The translations under genes were made by a program, and so were the position numbers. Positions 55,007 through 63,389 of a DNA stretch of 64,000 nt are shown piece after piece (position 1 is the stretch's first letter; every line of letters begins with the position of its first letter). The stretch lies in NCBI GenBank assembly GCA_963842065.1, contig CAWJEW010000002.1, positions 535,438-599,437 on the forward strand, given 5' to 3'. The notes beneath the pieces were generated by a model. It saw nothing but the letters and a program-made list of their open reading frames with translations. It had not been told where the DNA came from and did no database searches. Source of the stretch: CAITWD01 sp963842065. GTDB lineage: Bacteria; Actinomycetota; Thermoleophilia; Miltoncostaeales; Miltoncostaeaceae.

Positions 55007-58000
55007 CTATCGGCGCCCGCGGCCGAAGTGCTGCCCGGCGGGAACCGCCTGCCGCGCCCGCACGGCCTCCTGGCTGGTCCGGTCCGCGGGAGGTGCGATC
55101 CGCTCGATGCGTTGGGCGATCACGTTGATGTTGCGGTCGCGGCGTTCGAGGCGGCCGTGCACGATGACCAGCGGCTCGGCCCGCAGCAGCGTCCGGTGAC
55201 GCTCGTAGCAATCGGGGTAGACGATCACGTTGGTCATGCCGGTGTCGTCTTCCAGCAGCAGGAACACGATGCCCTTGGCGGTGCCGGGCCGCTGGCGGGC
55301 GGTCACCATCCCGGCGACGCAGACCCGCGTTCCGGTCGGCAGCTCGCCCAGTTCGCGCGCCGTGCGCGTGTCGATCGGCAGCTGAGGCCGCAGGATCGCC
55401 AGCAGGTGCCAGCCGACCGAGAGCCCCATGGTCTCGTAGTCGGTCACGATGCGCTCGAAGCGGTCCTGCTCGGCTAGCGCCGGCGCCTCGGGCGCCGGCA
55501 GCGCCAGGGCCAGCTGGGTGTGCGCGTCGTGAGAGATGGGGCGGCTCAGGCCGGGCAGCTGCCACAACATCGCGCGACGCGGCGGGCCGAACACGTCGCA
55601 CGCCCCCGCGCGGATGAGCTGGGCGAGCTGGGGGCGCTGCAGCACGGTGCGGGCCGACAGGTCGGCCAGATCCCGGAAGGGGCCGCCGGCGTCCCGTTCG
55701 GCAACAAGCGCCGATGCGGCATCGGTGCGCACCCCGCGCACGTATCCCAGGCCGATCCGCACGGCGCCGTCGGGAGTGAGCGTGCAGATCGCCTCGGCGG
55801 CGTTCACACACGGAGGCACGATCCGCACGCCGCGGCGCTGGGCGTCGCGCACCAAGCTCGCCGGGGGATAGAAGCCCATCGGCTGGGCGTTGAGCAGCGC
55901 CGCCAGGAACTGGGCCGGATACGCGCGCCGGAGCCACGCGCTCTGGTAGGCCAGGACGGCGAACGCCGCCGAGTGGGCCTTCGGGAACCCGAAGTTCGAA
56001 AAGCCGACCAGTTTGGCGAACACCGTCGTGATGGTCTCATCATCGACCCCGCGGGCGCGTGCACCGTCGCGGAACTGGTCCCAGAGCTTGAGCATCGCCT
56101 CGCGGCTGCGGGTTCGGCTCATCGCGCGGCGCAGCGCCTCGGCGCCTCCGGAGCTGAATCCCGCCAGCGCCATTGCGACCTCGAGCACCTGTTCTTGGAA
56201 CACCACCACCCCGAGCGTTTCCCGCAGGACGGGTTCAAGGAGCGGGTGGTCGTACGGGGGCACGAAATCCGGATCAGCCCGCCGCGCGCGGCGATGCTGG
56301 ACATAGGGGTGCACGGCTCCGCCGGAGACCGGGCCGGGGCGGATAAGCGCCACCTGCACCGTGAGGTCATCGAGGTTTTCGGGCCGCGTCTGCAGCAGGC
56401 TCTGCATCTGGGCCCGGCTTTCGATCTGGAACGTGCCGACGGTATCGGCGGCCTGGATCTCGGCGTAGACCGCCGGATCCGCGAAGTCGATGCGTGACAG
56501 GTCGATGGACGCATGAGCGGTGCGTGCGATCAGGTCGACGCATTCCTCGACGGCCGAGAGCATGCCGAGCCCCAGCAGATCGATCTTCACGAAGCCGGCA
56601 TCCGCGCAGGAGTTCTTGTCCCACTGGCAGATCTGCCGTTCGCGCATCGCGGCCGGCACGACCGGCACCATCTCCACCAGCGGCTGGGCACTGACCACCA
56701 TGCCGCCCGAGTGCTGGGAAAGATGGCGCGGCAGCCCGGCCGCCTGGGCGGCCAGGAAGATGAGCGCGCGCCAGCGCGGCGAGCGCAGCTTGCCCTCGCC
56801 GTCGGGCAGCCGCAAGAGCTCCTGGCGCAGATCGCTCGCGCTCGACCAGCCGTCGGCCAGTCGCGACAGTCGCGTCAGGTCTGCCTCGGGAAGCGCGAGG
56901 GCCTTGCCCAGCTCGCGGATCGCCATGCGCGCCTTGAAGGTGGGGAATGCCGCCACGAGGGCGGCGTGTTCGTGGCCGTAGCGCCTGATGACTTCGGCGA
57001 TGAGGCGTTCGCGGATGTCGCGGGGGAAATCGAGATCGATATCCGGCACCGAGGCCATGTCGCGGTTGAGGAAGCGCCCCAGAAACAGATTGTTGGCGAT
57101 CGGATCGATGTGCGACAGCCCGGTCAGGTAGCAGACGATGGAACCCACCGATGAGCCGCGTCCGCGGCCCGGGGGGAGCTGGCGTCGCGCGGAGCCCGCC
57201 GGGCGCACCTCGAGCGCGACGTCGCGGGCCAACTCGAGGATGTCGCGGTGCAGCAGGAAGAACCCCGCCAGCCCGTGGTGCTCGATGAGCGCCAGTTCCC
57301 GGTCGAGGCGTGCGTGTGCCTCTGTGCGGCGTGCGGCGTTGGGGTAGTGGACGCCCAGCTCGTACGTGCACACCCGCGTGAGCGCCGCGCGTGCGGATTC
57401 GCCGGAATGTCCGGCCACGAAGTCGGGGAACCGGTACCCCAGATCGCGGGTGAGATCGAACGCGCAACGTGCGGCGATCTCACCGGTGGCCATGACGGCC
57501 TCGGGGACCTCGGTGAACAGCTCGGCCATCTGCTCCGGCGTGCGCAGGACCGCGGTGCGGTTGCCGCGTCGCACCTGCTCGGATGCGTCGAGAGTCTGGC
57601 GATGGCCGATGGCCACGAACGCGTCCTGCAGGAAGGCGCGATGGGGGTGATGGGCGTGCACGTCCCCGGTAGCGACGACCGGGATCCCGGCGCTGCGTGC
57701 CAGCTCGCGCAGACCCCGCACCAGCGCATGGCTGCCGCGGCGATGGGGGCGCTGGAGTTCGATGTACAGATGCCCCGGCGGGAACCATTCCCGTAGGCGC
57801 ACCAGCCATGCTGCGGCCCGCTGCTGCTGGCCGGCGGCGACCAGCCGGGGGATGAGCCCCCGGCGGGCGCATCCGGTCAGGCAGATCAGCCCGTCGGCGA
57901 GGCCTCCCAGAATCGCCGGATCGAGGGCGGGCGCACCAAGCCGGCGGTCGCGCGCATCGCGCGTGTGCGCGTGGGCGATCGTGATCAGCCGGCACAGGTT

Positions 58001-58264
58001 GGCGTAGCCGGCGGGGGTGGCCGCCAGGAGGGTGAGATGGCTGTCGTCGCTCAGGGTGATCTCGCAGCCGGTGATCGGCTGGAGGCCGGCATCACGTGCG
58101 GCATAGGCGAACGCCAGCGACCCGCACAGGCTGTCGTGGTCGGTCAGGGCCATGGCCGAGTAGCCAGCTGCCGCACCGGCGTCGGCGAGTTCCTCGGGCG
58201 TCGAGACGCCATCGAGGAAGCTGAATGCCGAGTGGGCATGCAGCTCGATGTAGGCGGCGGTCAT
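55007..58264 (-). CDS. dnaE2: error-prone DNA polymerase III alpha subunit (DnaE2/ImuC)
   Basis: From ATG 58264 the product has 1085 residues. The PHP domain opens YIELHAHSAFSFLDG and has LTDHDSLCG. The polymerase active site shows SVPDIDLDFPRDIRERL (two catalytic Asp), with KIDLLGLGMLSAV, FSNFGFPKAHSAAFAVLAYQSAWLRRAYPAQFLAALLN and a C-terminal OB fold (LPTGTRVCVAGMVTARQRPGTAKGIVFLLLEDDTG). Length and the missing C-terminal clamp-binding tail fit DnaE2, the translesion enzyme that works with ImuB. The start lies directly against a LexA-like palindrome. An upstream in-frame ATG at 58306 would read through the operator. Confidence 0.93.
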   Translation of the reverse strand: MTAAYIELHAHSAFSFLDGVSTPEELADAGAAAGYSAMALTDHDSLCGSLAFAYAARDAGLQPITGCEITLSDDSHLTLLAATPAGYANLCRLITIAHAHTRDARDRRLGAPALDPAILGGLADGLICLTGCARRGLIPRLVAAGQQQRAAAWLVRLREWFPPGHLYIELQRPHRRGSHALVRGLRELARSAGIPVVATGDVHAHHPHRAFLQDAFVAIGHRQTLDASEQVRRGNRTAVLRTPEQMAELFTEVPEAVMATGEIAARCAFDLTRDLGYRFPDFVAGHSGESARAALTRVCTYELGVHYPNAARRTEAHARLDRELALIEHHGLAGFFLLHRDILELARDVALEVRPAGSARRQLPPGRGRGSSVGSIVCYLTGLSHIDPIANNLFLGRFLNRDMASVPDIDLDFPRDIRERLIAEVIRRYGHEHAALVAAFPTFKARMAIRELGKALALPEADLTRLSRLADGWSSASDLRQELLRLPDGEGKLRSPRWRALIFLAAQAAGLPRHLSQHSGGMVVSAQPLVEMVPVVPAAMRERQICQWDKNSCADAGFVKIDLLGLGMLSAVEECVDLIARTAHASIDLSRIDFADPAVYAEIQAADTVGTFQIESRAQMQSLLQTRPENLDDLTVQVALIRPGPVSGGAVHPYVQHRRARRADPDFVPPYDHPLLEPVLRETLGVVVFQEQVLEVAMALAGFSSGGAEALRRAMSRTRSREAMLKLWDQFRDGARARGVDDETITTVFAKLVGFSNFGFPKAHSAAFAVLAYQSAWLRRAYPAQFLAALLNAQPMGFYPPASLVRDAQRRGVRIVPPCVNAAEAICTLTPDGAVRIGLGYVRGVRTDAASALVAERDAGGPFRDLADLSARTVLQRPQLAQLIRAGACDVFGPPRRAMLWQLPGLSRPISHDAHTQLALALPAPEAPALAEQDRFERIVTDYETMGLSVGWHLLAILRPQLPIDTRTARELGELPTGTRVCVAGMVTARQRPGTAKGIVFLLLEDDTGMTNVIVYPDCYERHRTLLRAEPLVIVHGRLERRDRNINVIAQRIERIAPPADRTSQEAVRARQAVPAGQHFGRGRR

Positions 58265-58278
58265 CGAACATATGTTCG
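58265..58278. promoter_or_regulatory. LexA (SOS) box directly against the dnaE2 start
   Basis: CGAACATATGTTCG is a perfect palindrome matching the CGAAC-N4-GTTCG box known for Gram-positive and actinobacterial LexA. On the dnaE2 strand the ATG follows immediately. The same 14 bases occur at imuB. Confidence 0.85.
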
Positions 58279-58363
58279 CATACCTCGGGAGCTTTCCCAA
58301 CGGCATGCCGTCCGACGGCTGCGCCCGGTCAGCCGGCCAGCGATACCCCGATCAGCACGACAT

Positions 58364-58528
58364 TCAGGCCGCCTCGATGATCCGGTGCACAAGTCCGACT
58401 AAAACCCCATTGTGTTGCGGGAGCTGCCGCACGCGGGGCACGCGCGCCCGAGCACTTGAGTCGCCAGCCGCGTGTGTCGATATCTGCTCCAGAGCCACCT
58501 CGAAAGGGCGCTGGAGTGTGTGCGACAT
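58364..58528 (-). CDS. possible small protein (54 aa) upstream of dnaE2
   Basis: ATG 58528 reads SHTLQRPFEVALEQISTHAAGD and ends LPQHNGVLVGLVHRIIEAA at 58364. The residue mix is less arginine-rich than typical shadow frames and the C-terminus looks helical. There is no good ribosome-binding site (AGGGG touches the ATG) and no recognised family, so this is a weak candidate. The rest of the stretch between dnaE2 and the GGDEF-EAL gene shows no other coding. Confidence 0.25.
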   Translation of the reverse strand: MSHTLQRPFEVALEQISTHAAGDSSARARVPRVRQLPQHNGVLVGLVHRIIEAA

Positions 58529-58676
58529 CCCCTAGGTTGGACCCGCCTGAGGCCTCCGGCGCCACACCGCGCGGCCGAGCCGGTGCGTGGTGGGCGCGGT
58601 CGCGGCGGCCGGGTGACCAGCACCGCAGCGAGCGCGTTGCGCGTTGGGATGTGTACGCACGCACCGGGTCATCGGC

Positions 58677-61229
58677 ATGAAGATCCCGCACCGCATCCTT
58701 CGTCGCAGTCCGCGCGAGCGGCTGATCTTCGTCGGGATGTGTGTCGGCCTGATCGTCAGCGTGGCGAGCGCCGTGTTTGCGGACCAGACGACCTCCGACG
58801 GGGTCATCGCGGCATGCGCCATGACGGCGGGTGGGGTCTGGCTCTGGCGCGTACGCCCAAGCTCGGCTCGCGTTGGCCGGCCCTGGATCCTGTTCGCCCT
58901 CGGGTACGTCAGCTGGGGCATCGCCGAGACGATCTGGTTCGGCTACGACATCTTCGCGGGCGGCAGCCCGCCCCAGCCCTCGATCGCCGACCCCTTCTAC
59001 ATGCTCGGCTACGCGCTGATCGCCGGGGGTCTGATCCGGCTGGTGGTGGCGCGCGGCGCCAACGGCGCGCGATCGTCGGCCCTTGACGCGCTCGCACTGA
59101 CGATCGCCTTGGGGACGATTCTCGTCCAGCTCGAACTCATCGCACCCGGGACACTCAGCAGCGGCTGGAACGGGGCCAACGTGCTCGCCGTGATCTACGC
59201 GGTGCTGGATGTACCCCTGTTGGGAGGGATCGCGTGGCTGTTGCTCTCGCCAGGGCGCCGCGGCACACCGCTGGCGCTCATGGTCGGCGCGTTTGCCGCG
59301 ATGTACGCCGCCGATGTCTCGTACGCCCTGGGCGTCGGGTACTACGCGGCCGACGTGGCCGTGAGCAACTTCGCCTACCCGATGGCGTACCTGCTCGCCG
59401 CCGCCGCCGCGCTGCACCCGTCCACGCTGAAGCTGGATGAGCGCCTGCCCGCCGACGCACACGAAGACCACGCGACGCGGCTGGTGTTTCTGGCGATCGC
59501 CTTGGCGCTGCCCGCGTTCCTGGATCTGTTTGCGCCCGTGTTGGGCCTGCCGCCGCTCGGTCACGTCGCTGCGGTGGTGACGATCCTGGTGAGCGTGGTG
59601 ATCGTGCTGCGGATGGCGCGGCTGCTGCAGGAGAACAACCGCGCCCAATCGCGGGCGCGTGCCGCCCACCACACCCTGCAGCAGCAGGCGACCCGGGACC
59701 ATCTGACCGGGCTCTACAACCGCGGGTGGGCCACCGAGCACCTGCAGGGATTGCTCGACGGGGCGGCCGGCGAGGGCCAGTTCGCGGTGCTCTACATCGA
59801 TCTCGACGGGTTCAAGGTGGTCAACGACGATCTCGGCCACGACGCCGGCGACGACCTGCTGCGGCTCGCTGCCGAGCGTCTCGTGCGCAGCGTGCGCTCG
59901 GGCGATCGGGTCGTACGGTTGGGTGGCGACGAGTTCGTGATCATCTGCCCGCCGCAGATCTCCAACAGCGATGCCGAGAGCCTCGCGGCCCGGGTCGTGA
60001 CGCTGTTGTCCGAGCGCTTCCAGCTCGGGTCCTACGAGGTCAACGTCACCGCCAGCATCGGCGTCCTGACCGCGAGCGCCCACACCGACGTCCGCCCGGC
60101 GGACCTGCTGCGCGACGCCGACGTCGCACTCTACCGGGCCAAGGAGGTGCGCTCGACCTGGCGCGTGTTCAACGCGGGGATGCGCGCGAAATCCGAAAAC
60201 CGGCTCGAGATCTTGGCCCATCTGCGCAGCGTGATCCGCAGCGGCCGACTGCGCGTCGTCTATCAGCCGATCGTGAGTCTGGCGACCGGTCGCGTCGAGG
60301 GACTTGAGGCGCTCGCGCGGCTGACGATGCCCGACGGACGTGAGATCGCGCCACCGGTGTTCGTCGGGATCGCCGAGTCGACCGGTGCCGCGATCACGCT
60401 CGATGCGGCGGTGCTGATGCGTGCCCTCGAGGACCTGCGCTGGCTCGACGAGCGTTGCCCGGCGCCGCTGCGCATGGCGGTCAACCTGTCGGCCTCGGAG
60501 GTGACGCACCCGGGGCTGGTGCGGATCATTCGGCGGCTGCTCGACGAGGCGGGGATCGACCCGTCGCGCCTGACCCTCGAGGTCACCGAGACGGCGGTCG
60601 TCAAGGATCTCGAGGCCGCACGGGCGCAGCTGCAGGAGCTGCGGGAGATCGGCGTCGGCATCGACATCGACGACTTCGGCACCGGCTACTCGTCGATGGC
60701 GTATCTGCACTCGTTGCCCATCAGCGGGATCAAGATCGACCGCAGCTTCGTCCAGGGCGTGTTCATGGACGCCAACGAGGCCCTGATCACCGAGGGCATG
60801 ATCCGCATGGGCAACGGGCTGGGTCTGCGGGTCATCGGGGAAGGCATCGAGGAGGCCGCGCAGGCCGAGCGCATGCGCGAGCTGGGTTGCGATGCCGCCC
60901 AGGGGTACTTTTTCGGCCGGCCGATGGCGCGCGAGTCGGTCGTCGCCTGCCTGACCCCGGAGGGCGGGCTGGCGACGGTGCGGCGCTCAGGCGCCGCGCG
61001 CGTCGAGGTTCCGGAGGACCCCATTGACGTGATCGTGCCCGCCGTAGGCGTACCACTCGTGGTTGCGCAGGTCACGAAACACGGTGACCACGCGTCCCGG
61101 CTCGACCACGAGCTCGAAGAAATGCCGCTCGACCGGCTGGTCGGTCCACCAGCGGTCTTGGACGATCCACTCGTCGCGGATGTCGACAACCCCGCGACGA
61201 CGCCCCATGACCTCGATGGCATGGGGTAG
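58677..61229 (+). CDS. membrane GGDEF-EAL bifunctional c-di-GMP protein
   Basis: From ATG 58677 the product has 850 residues: about nine membrane segments in the first 320, a short coiled linker (LLQENNRAQSRARAAHHTLQQQ), a GGDEF domain with intact GGDEF at 416-420, and an EAL domain with intact E544-A-L, LTLEVTET and DDFGTGYSSMAYLHSLPISGIKIDRSFV. Both synthesis and hydrolysis of c-di-GMP are possible. The last 80 residues after about 60990 are antisense to the DUF6504-like gene and show no domain; a +1 shift would end the protein at 61030-61032 instead. TTG 58644 is an alternative start. Confidence 0.9.
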   Translation: MKIPHRILRRSPRERLIFVGMCVGLIVSVASAVFADQTTSDGVIAACAMTAGGVWLWRVRPSSARVGRPWILFALGYVSWGIAETIWFGYDIFAGGSPPQPSIADPFYMLGYALIAGGLIRLVVARGANGARSSALDALALTIALGTILVQLELIAPGTLSSGWNGANVLAVIYAVLDVPLLGGIAWLLLSPGRRGTPLALMVGAFAAMYAADVSYALGVGYYAADVAVSNFAYPMAYLLAAAAALHPSTLKLDERLPADAHEDHATRLVFLAIALALPAFLDLFAPVLGLPPLGHVAAVVTILVSVVIVLRMARLLQENNRAQSRARAAHHTLQQQATRDHLTGLYNRGWATEHLQGLLDGAAGEGQFAVLYIDLDGFKVVNDDLGHDAGDDLLRLAAERLVRSVRSGDRVVRLGGDEFVIICPPQISNSDAESLAARVVTLLSERFQLGSYEVNVTASIGVLTASAHTDVRPADLLRDADVALYRAKEVRSTWRVFNAGMRAKSENRLEILAHLRSVIRSGRLRVVYQPIVSLATGRVEGLEALARLTMPDGREIAPPVFVGIAESTGAAITLDAAVLMRALEDLRWLDERCPAPLRMAVNLSASEVTHPGLVRIIRRLLDEAGIDPSRLTLEVTETAVVKDLEAARAQLQELREIGVGIDIDDFGTGYSSMAYLHSLPISGIKIDRSFVQGVFMDANEALITEGMIRMGNGLGLRVIGEGIEEAAQAERMRELGCDAAQGYFFGRPMARESVVACLTPEGGLATVRRSGAARVEVPEDPIDVIVPAVGVPLVVAQVTKHGDHASRLDHELEEMPLDRLVGPPAVLDDPLVADVDNPATTPHDLDGMG

Positions 61230-61250
61230 GCCGGCGGGGGTGCAGATCAC
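60987..61250 (-). CDS. DUF6504-like small protein coupled to imuB
   Basis: GTG 61250 overlaps the imuB stop (GTGA) and gives 87 residues: AIEVMGRRRGVVDIRDEWIVQDRWWTDQPVERHFFELVVEPGRVVTVFRDLRNHEWYAYG. A Trp/Tyr-rich small protein of this pattern is commonly found next to Y-family polymerase genes in actinobacteria; its role is unknown. About 240 bases overlap the convergent GGDEF-EAL gene's tail. This frame looks much more protein-like than the opposing one, so it is taken as real. Confidence 0.75.
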   Translation of the reverse strand: MICTPAGLPHAIEVMGRRRGVVDIRDEWIVQDRWWTDQPVERHFFELVVEPGRVVTVFRDLRNHEWYAYGGHDHVNGVLRNLDARGA

Positions 61251-62455
61251 TCGCGCGGGCCGTGGGACAGCGAGATGTCGTAGGGGACCAGTGCCCATTG
61301 CCGCTCGGGGAGATGTGACCAGGGCTCGAGCGTGATCGCCTGCATGACGGCGTCGTCGCCGAGCGTGGAACGGATGTGCGAGATGGCCTCGCGGGTACGT
61401 CGCCGGCGTTCGGTGTGCTCGGGGCGCTCGAGGGCCATCTGGCGCGTGGCCTGAGCGCCGGAGGCGTCGGTGCGGATGGCGAGCTCGGAGACGGGCGCGC
61501 CGATCTGCCCGAGCGAGCCGAGCGCGGCAAGCGCGAGGCGATCGGGATCGGTGGTGGCTTCACGCAGCGCGATGTTGTGCGTCCAGGAACCGCCGTCGGC
61601 GAGTCGGGCGCGCATGTGCAGGGTGCGCAGTGAGGTGCCGCGCTGACGCGCCGTATCGGCGAGCTCGGTGATCAACAGCCGGGCGGCGACCTCGATCGTA
61701 CCCAGGACGCCCACCGGCTCCTCGAACCGGCAGTGCGCCTCGAGGGGTTCCGGCGGGATGCGGGGGCGCAACGGCCCATCGGCCTCGCCATGCGCGATGC
61801 GCCAGGCGCGCAGACCGTCGAAGCCCATGCGCTCCAGCGCTGCGGCACGCGGGAGCGCGGCGACGGCGCCGATGGTGCGTATCCCGACGTCCCAGAGGGC
61901 GTCGACGACCGCGCGGGGAATCGGGAGGCGCCCCACCGGGAGCGGTGCGAGGAACGCGTCGATTTCCTCGGATCCGATCACCAGCGGCGCGCGGGGGTGG
62001 GCCTGACGGGCGGCCTGCTGTGCGGCAAAGCGCGTCGGCGCCACCCCGATGCGCCCGTTGGCGCCAACGGGCAGCGCCGCCCGCACGCGGCGCAGCATGC
62101 TCTCGCGGCCCCCATGGAGCCGCACGAGCCCGGTGTCGTCGAAACACGCACAGCCGGGCTCGTCGGATTCCACGCTCGCGCCCAGCTCCTCGAGGCGGAT
62201 CAGGACCCGCTCGTGGGCCTCGGCGACGGCATCGGGGTCCGGCGGGATGAGCACCAGGTCCGGGCAGCGCGCGATGGCTTCGCCGACGCGCAAGCCCGGG
62301 CGCACGCCGTGGAGGTCCGCCGCGCGGGTGCACATGCCGACCAGCTGTGCGGCTCCCGGCGCAGGGGCGAGCGCCGCGGGCGTGTCGAACGCGATGCCGT
62401 TGGCGAGCATGGCTACCAGAAGGGGAAAGCGGGGGAGCGCGATCGCAACAATCAT
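61247..62455 (-). CDS. imuB: ImuB-type Y-family DNA polymerase homologue
   Basis: From ATG 62455 the 402-residue product starts IVAIALPRFPLLVAML in place of the D-x-D strand of active Y-family polymerases. AARCPDL-like and EPGCACFDDTGLVRLHGG segments follow, then the helix-hairpin region VVDALWDVGIRTIGAVAALPRAALER-like and a little-finger part rich in Arg. ImuB is usually catalytically dead and links DnaE2 to the beta clamp during damage-induced mutagenesis. The ATG lies inside a 24-bp perfect palindrome containing the LexA box. No imuA' gene is seen in the window. Confidence 0.88.
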   Translation of the reverse strand: MIVAIALPRFPLLVAMLANGIAFDTPAALAPAPGAAQLVGMCTRAADLHGVRPGLRVGEAIARCPDLVLIPPDPDAVAEAHERVLIRLEELGASVESDEPGCACFDDTGLVRLHGGRESMLRRVRAALPVGANGRIGVAPTRFAAQQAARQAHPRAPLVIGSEEIDAFLAPLPVGRLPIPRAVVDALWDVGIRTIGAVAALPRAAALERMGFDGLRAWRIAHGEADGPLRPRIPPEPLEAHCRFEEPVGVLGTIEVAARLLITELADTARQRGTSLRTLHMRARLADGGSWTHNIALREATTDPDRLALAALGSLGQIGAPVSELAIRTDASGAQATRQMALERPEHTERRRRTREAISHIRSTLGDDAVMQAITLEPWSHLPERQWALVPYDISLSHGPRE

Positions 62456-62474
62456 CGAACATATGTTCGATGAT
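62451..62474. promoter_or_regulatory. 24-bp perfect palindrome with LexA (SOS) box at the imuB start
   Basis: ATCATCGAACAT and its exact complement form the palindrome; the core CGAACATATGTTCG (62456-62469) is identical to the dnaE2 box. The imuB ATG is at 62455-62453, immediately after the core on its strand. A TTGACC hexamer at 62491-62486 could be the -35 element. Confidence 0.88.
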
Positions 62475-62714
62475 GTCGGCATCAAGGTCAAGACTCCACC
62501 GAAATTCCTGGCGCGCACGCCATGCCGCGCCGAGACCCTGCTCGCCGCGCGCGCGTCGCTGCAGCGTTTCCGGGTTCCTTCCGCACGACCATCCATTGGC
62601 GGCCGTCACGGAGTCTGCGAAGATCTCGGGCGCCAAGCTCGGACGATCCGTCAGCGACGCCCACGTGACGGGCATGCCGCCGGCCCGACCTCCGGCGCCG
62701 CGTGAGGAGTGTCG

Positions 62715-63389
62715 ATGGTTCGACATCGCAGCATTCGTTGGCCGATTCTGGTTGCACTCGGTCTCGGAGCGGCGCTTTCGTACCCGTTCACGTGGCGTCG
62801 GTGGTGCCTGACCTGGGGCGCGACGCCGGCCGAAGCAGACGCCCAACTTCCGGGCGATGAGCTCTTGACCGACGCGGACCTGATCTCAACGCGCGCGATC
62901 GAGATCGCTGCTCCGCCAGGGTCGATTTGGCCGTGGCTCGTGCAGATGGGAAGCGGACGAGGCGGCGCCTACACCTATGACTGGATCGAGAACCTGTTCA
63001 AGCTCGACATGCACAGCGCGGACCGGATCCTGCCCGAGTTCCAGGATCTGAACGTCGGCGACGTCATGCCCGTGGGCGCCACTGGGCCGCGCCTCAAGGT
63101 CCACGTACTCGAGACCGACCGAGCCTTGGTCGTGCAGTCCGAGGATGGCAGTTGGGTCTGGGCATTTCTCGTGACGCCGACGGGCACCGGTACACGGCTC
63201 GTGAGCCGCAACCGCATCCGGTTGGCGCACATGCCCACCGCGCTACGACTCGCGTACATGTACGTCATGGAGCCGGGGAGCTTGCTGATGGAACGCAAGA
63301 TGCTCCAGGGCATCAGGGCTCGCGCAGAGCGCCTGGCCGGTGAGCGGCGGCCGGACGCCGCCGCAGCGGCCAGCGAACCACCGCGTTGA
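62715..63389 (+). CDS. SRPBCC-family protein with N-terminal membrane anchor
   Basis: ATG 62715 follows AGGAG and gives 224 residues. An N-terminal hydrophobic helix (WPILVALGLGAALSYPF) is followed by a START/polyketide-cyclase-like fold: TRAIEIAAPPGSIWPWLVQMGSGRGGAYTYDWIENL, GDVMPVGATGPRLKVHVLETDRALVVQ, WVWAFLVTPTGTGTRLVSRNRI and a closing helix with MEPGSLLMERKMLQGI. The IWPWLVQMG...YTYDW pattern is common in actinobacterial SRPBCC proteins; the ligand is unknown. Divergent from imuB. Confidence 0.85.
   Translation: MVRHRSIRWPILVALGLGAALSYPFTWRRWCLTWGATPAEADAQLPGDELLTDADLISTRAIEIAAPPGSIWPWLVQMGSGRGGAYTYDWIENLFKLDMHSADRILPEFQDLNVGDVMPVGATGPRLKVHVLETDRALVVQSEDGSWVWAFLVTPTGTGTRLVSRNRIRLAHMPTALRLAYMYVMEPGSLLMERKMLQGIRARAERLAGERRPDAAAAASEPPR

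Noticed and set aside
60990..61229. Extra C-terminal domain on the GGDEF-EAL protein
   Set aside because: The last 80 residues are the complement of the imuB-coupled DUF6504-like gene and have no recognisable fold; not counted as a domain.
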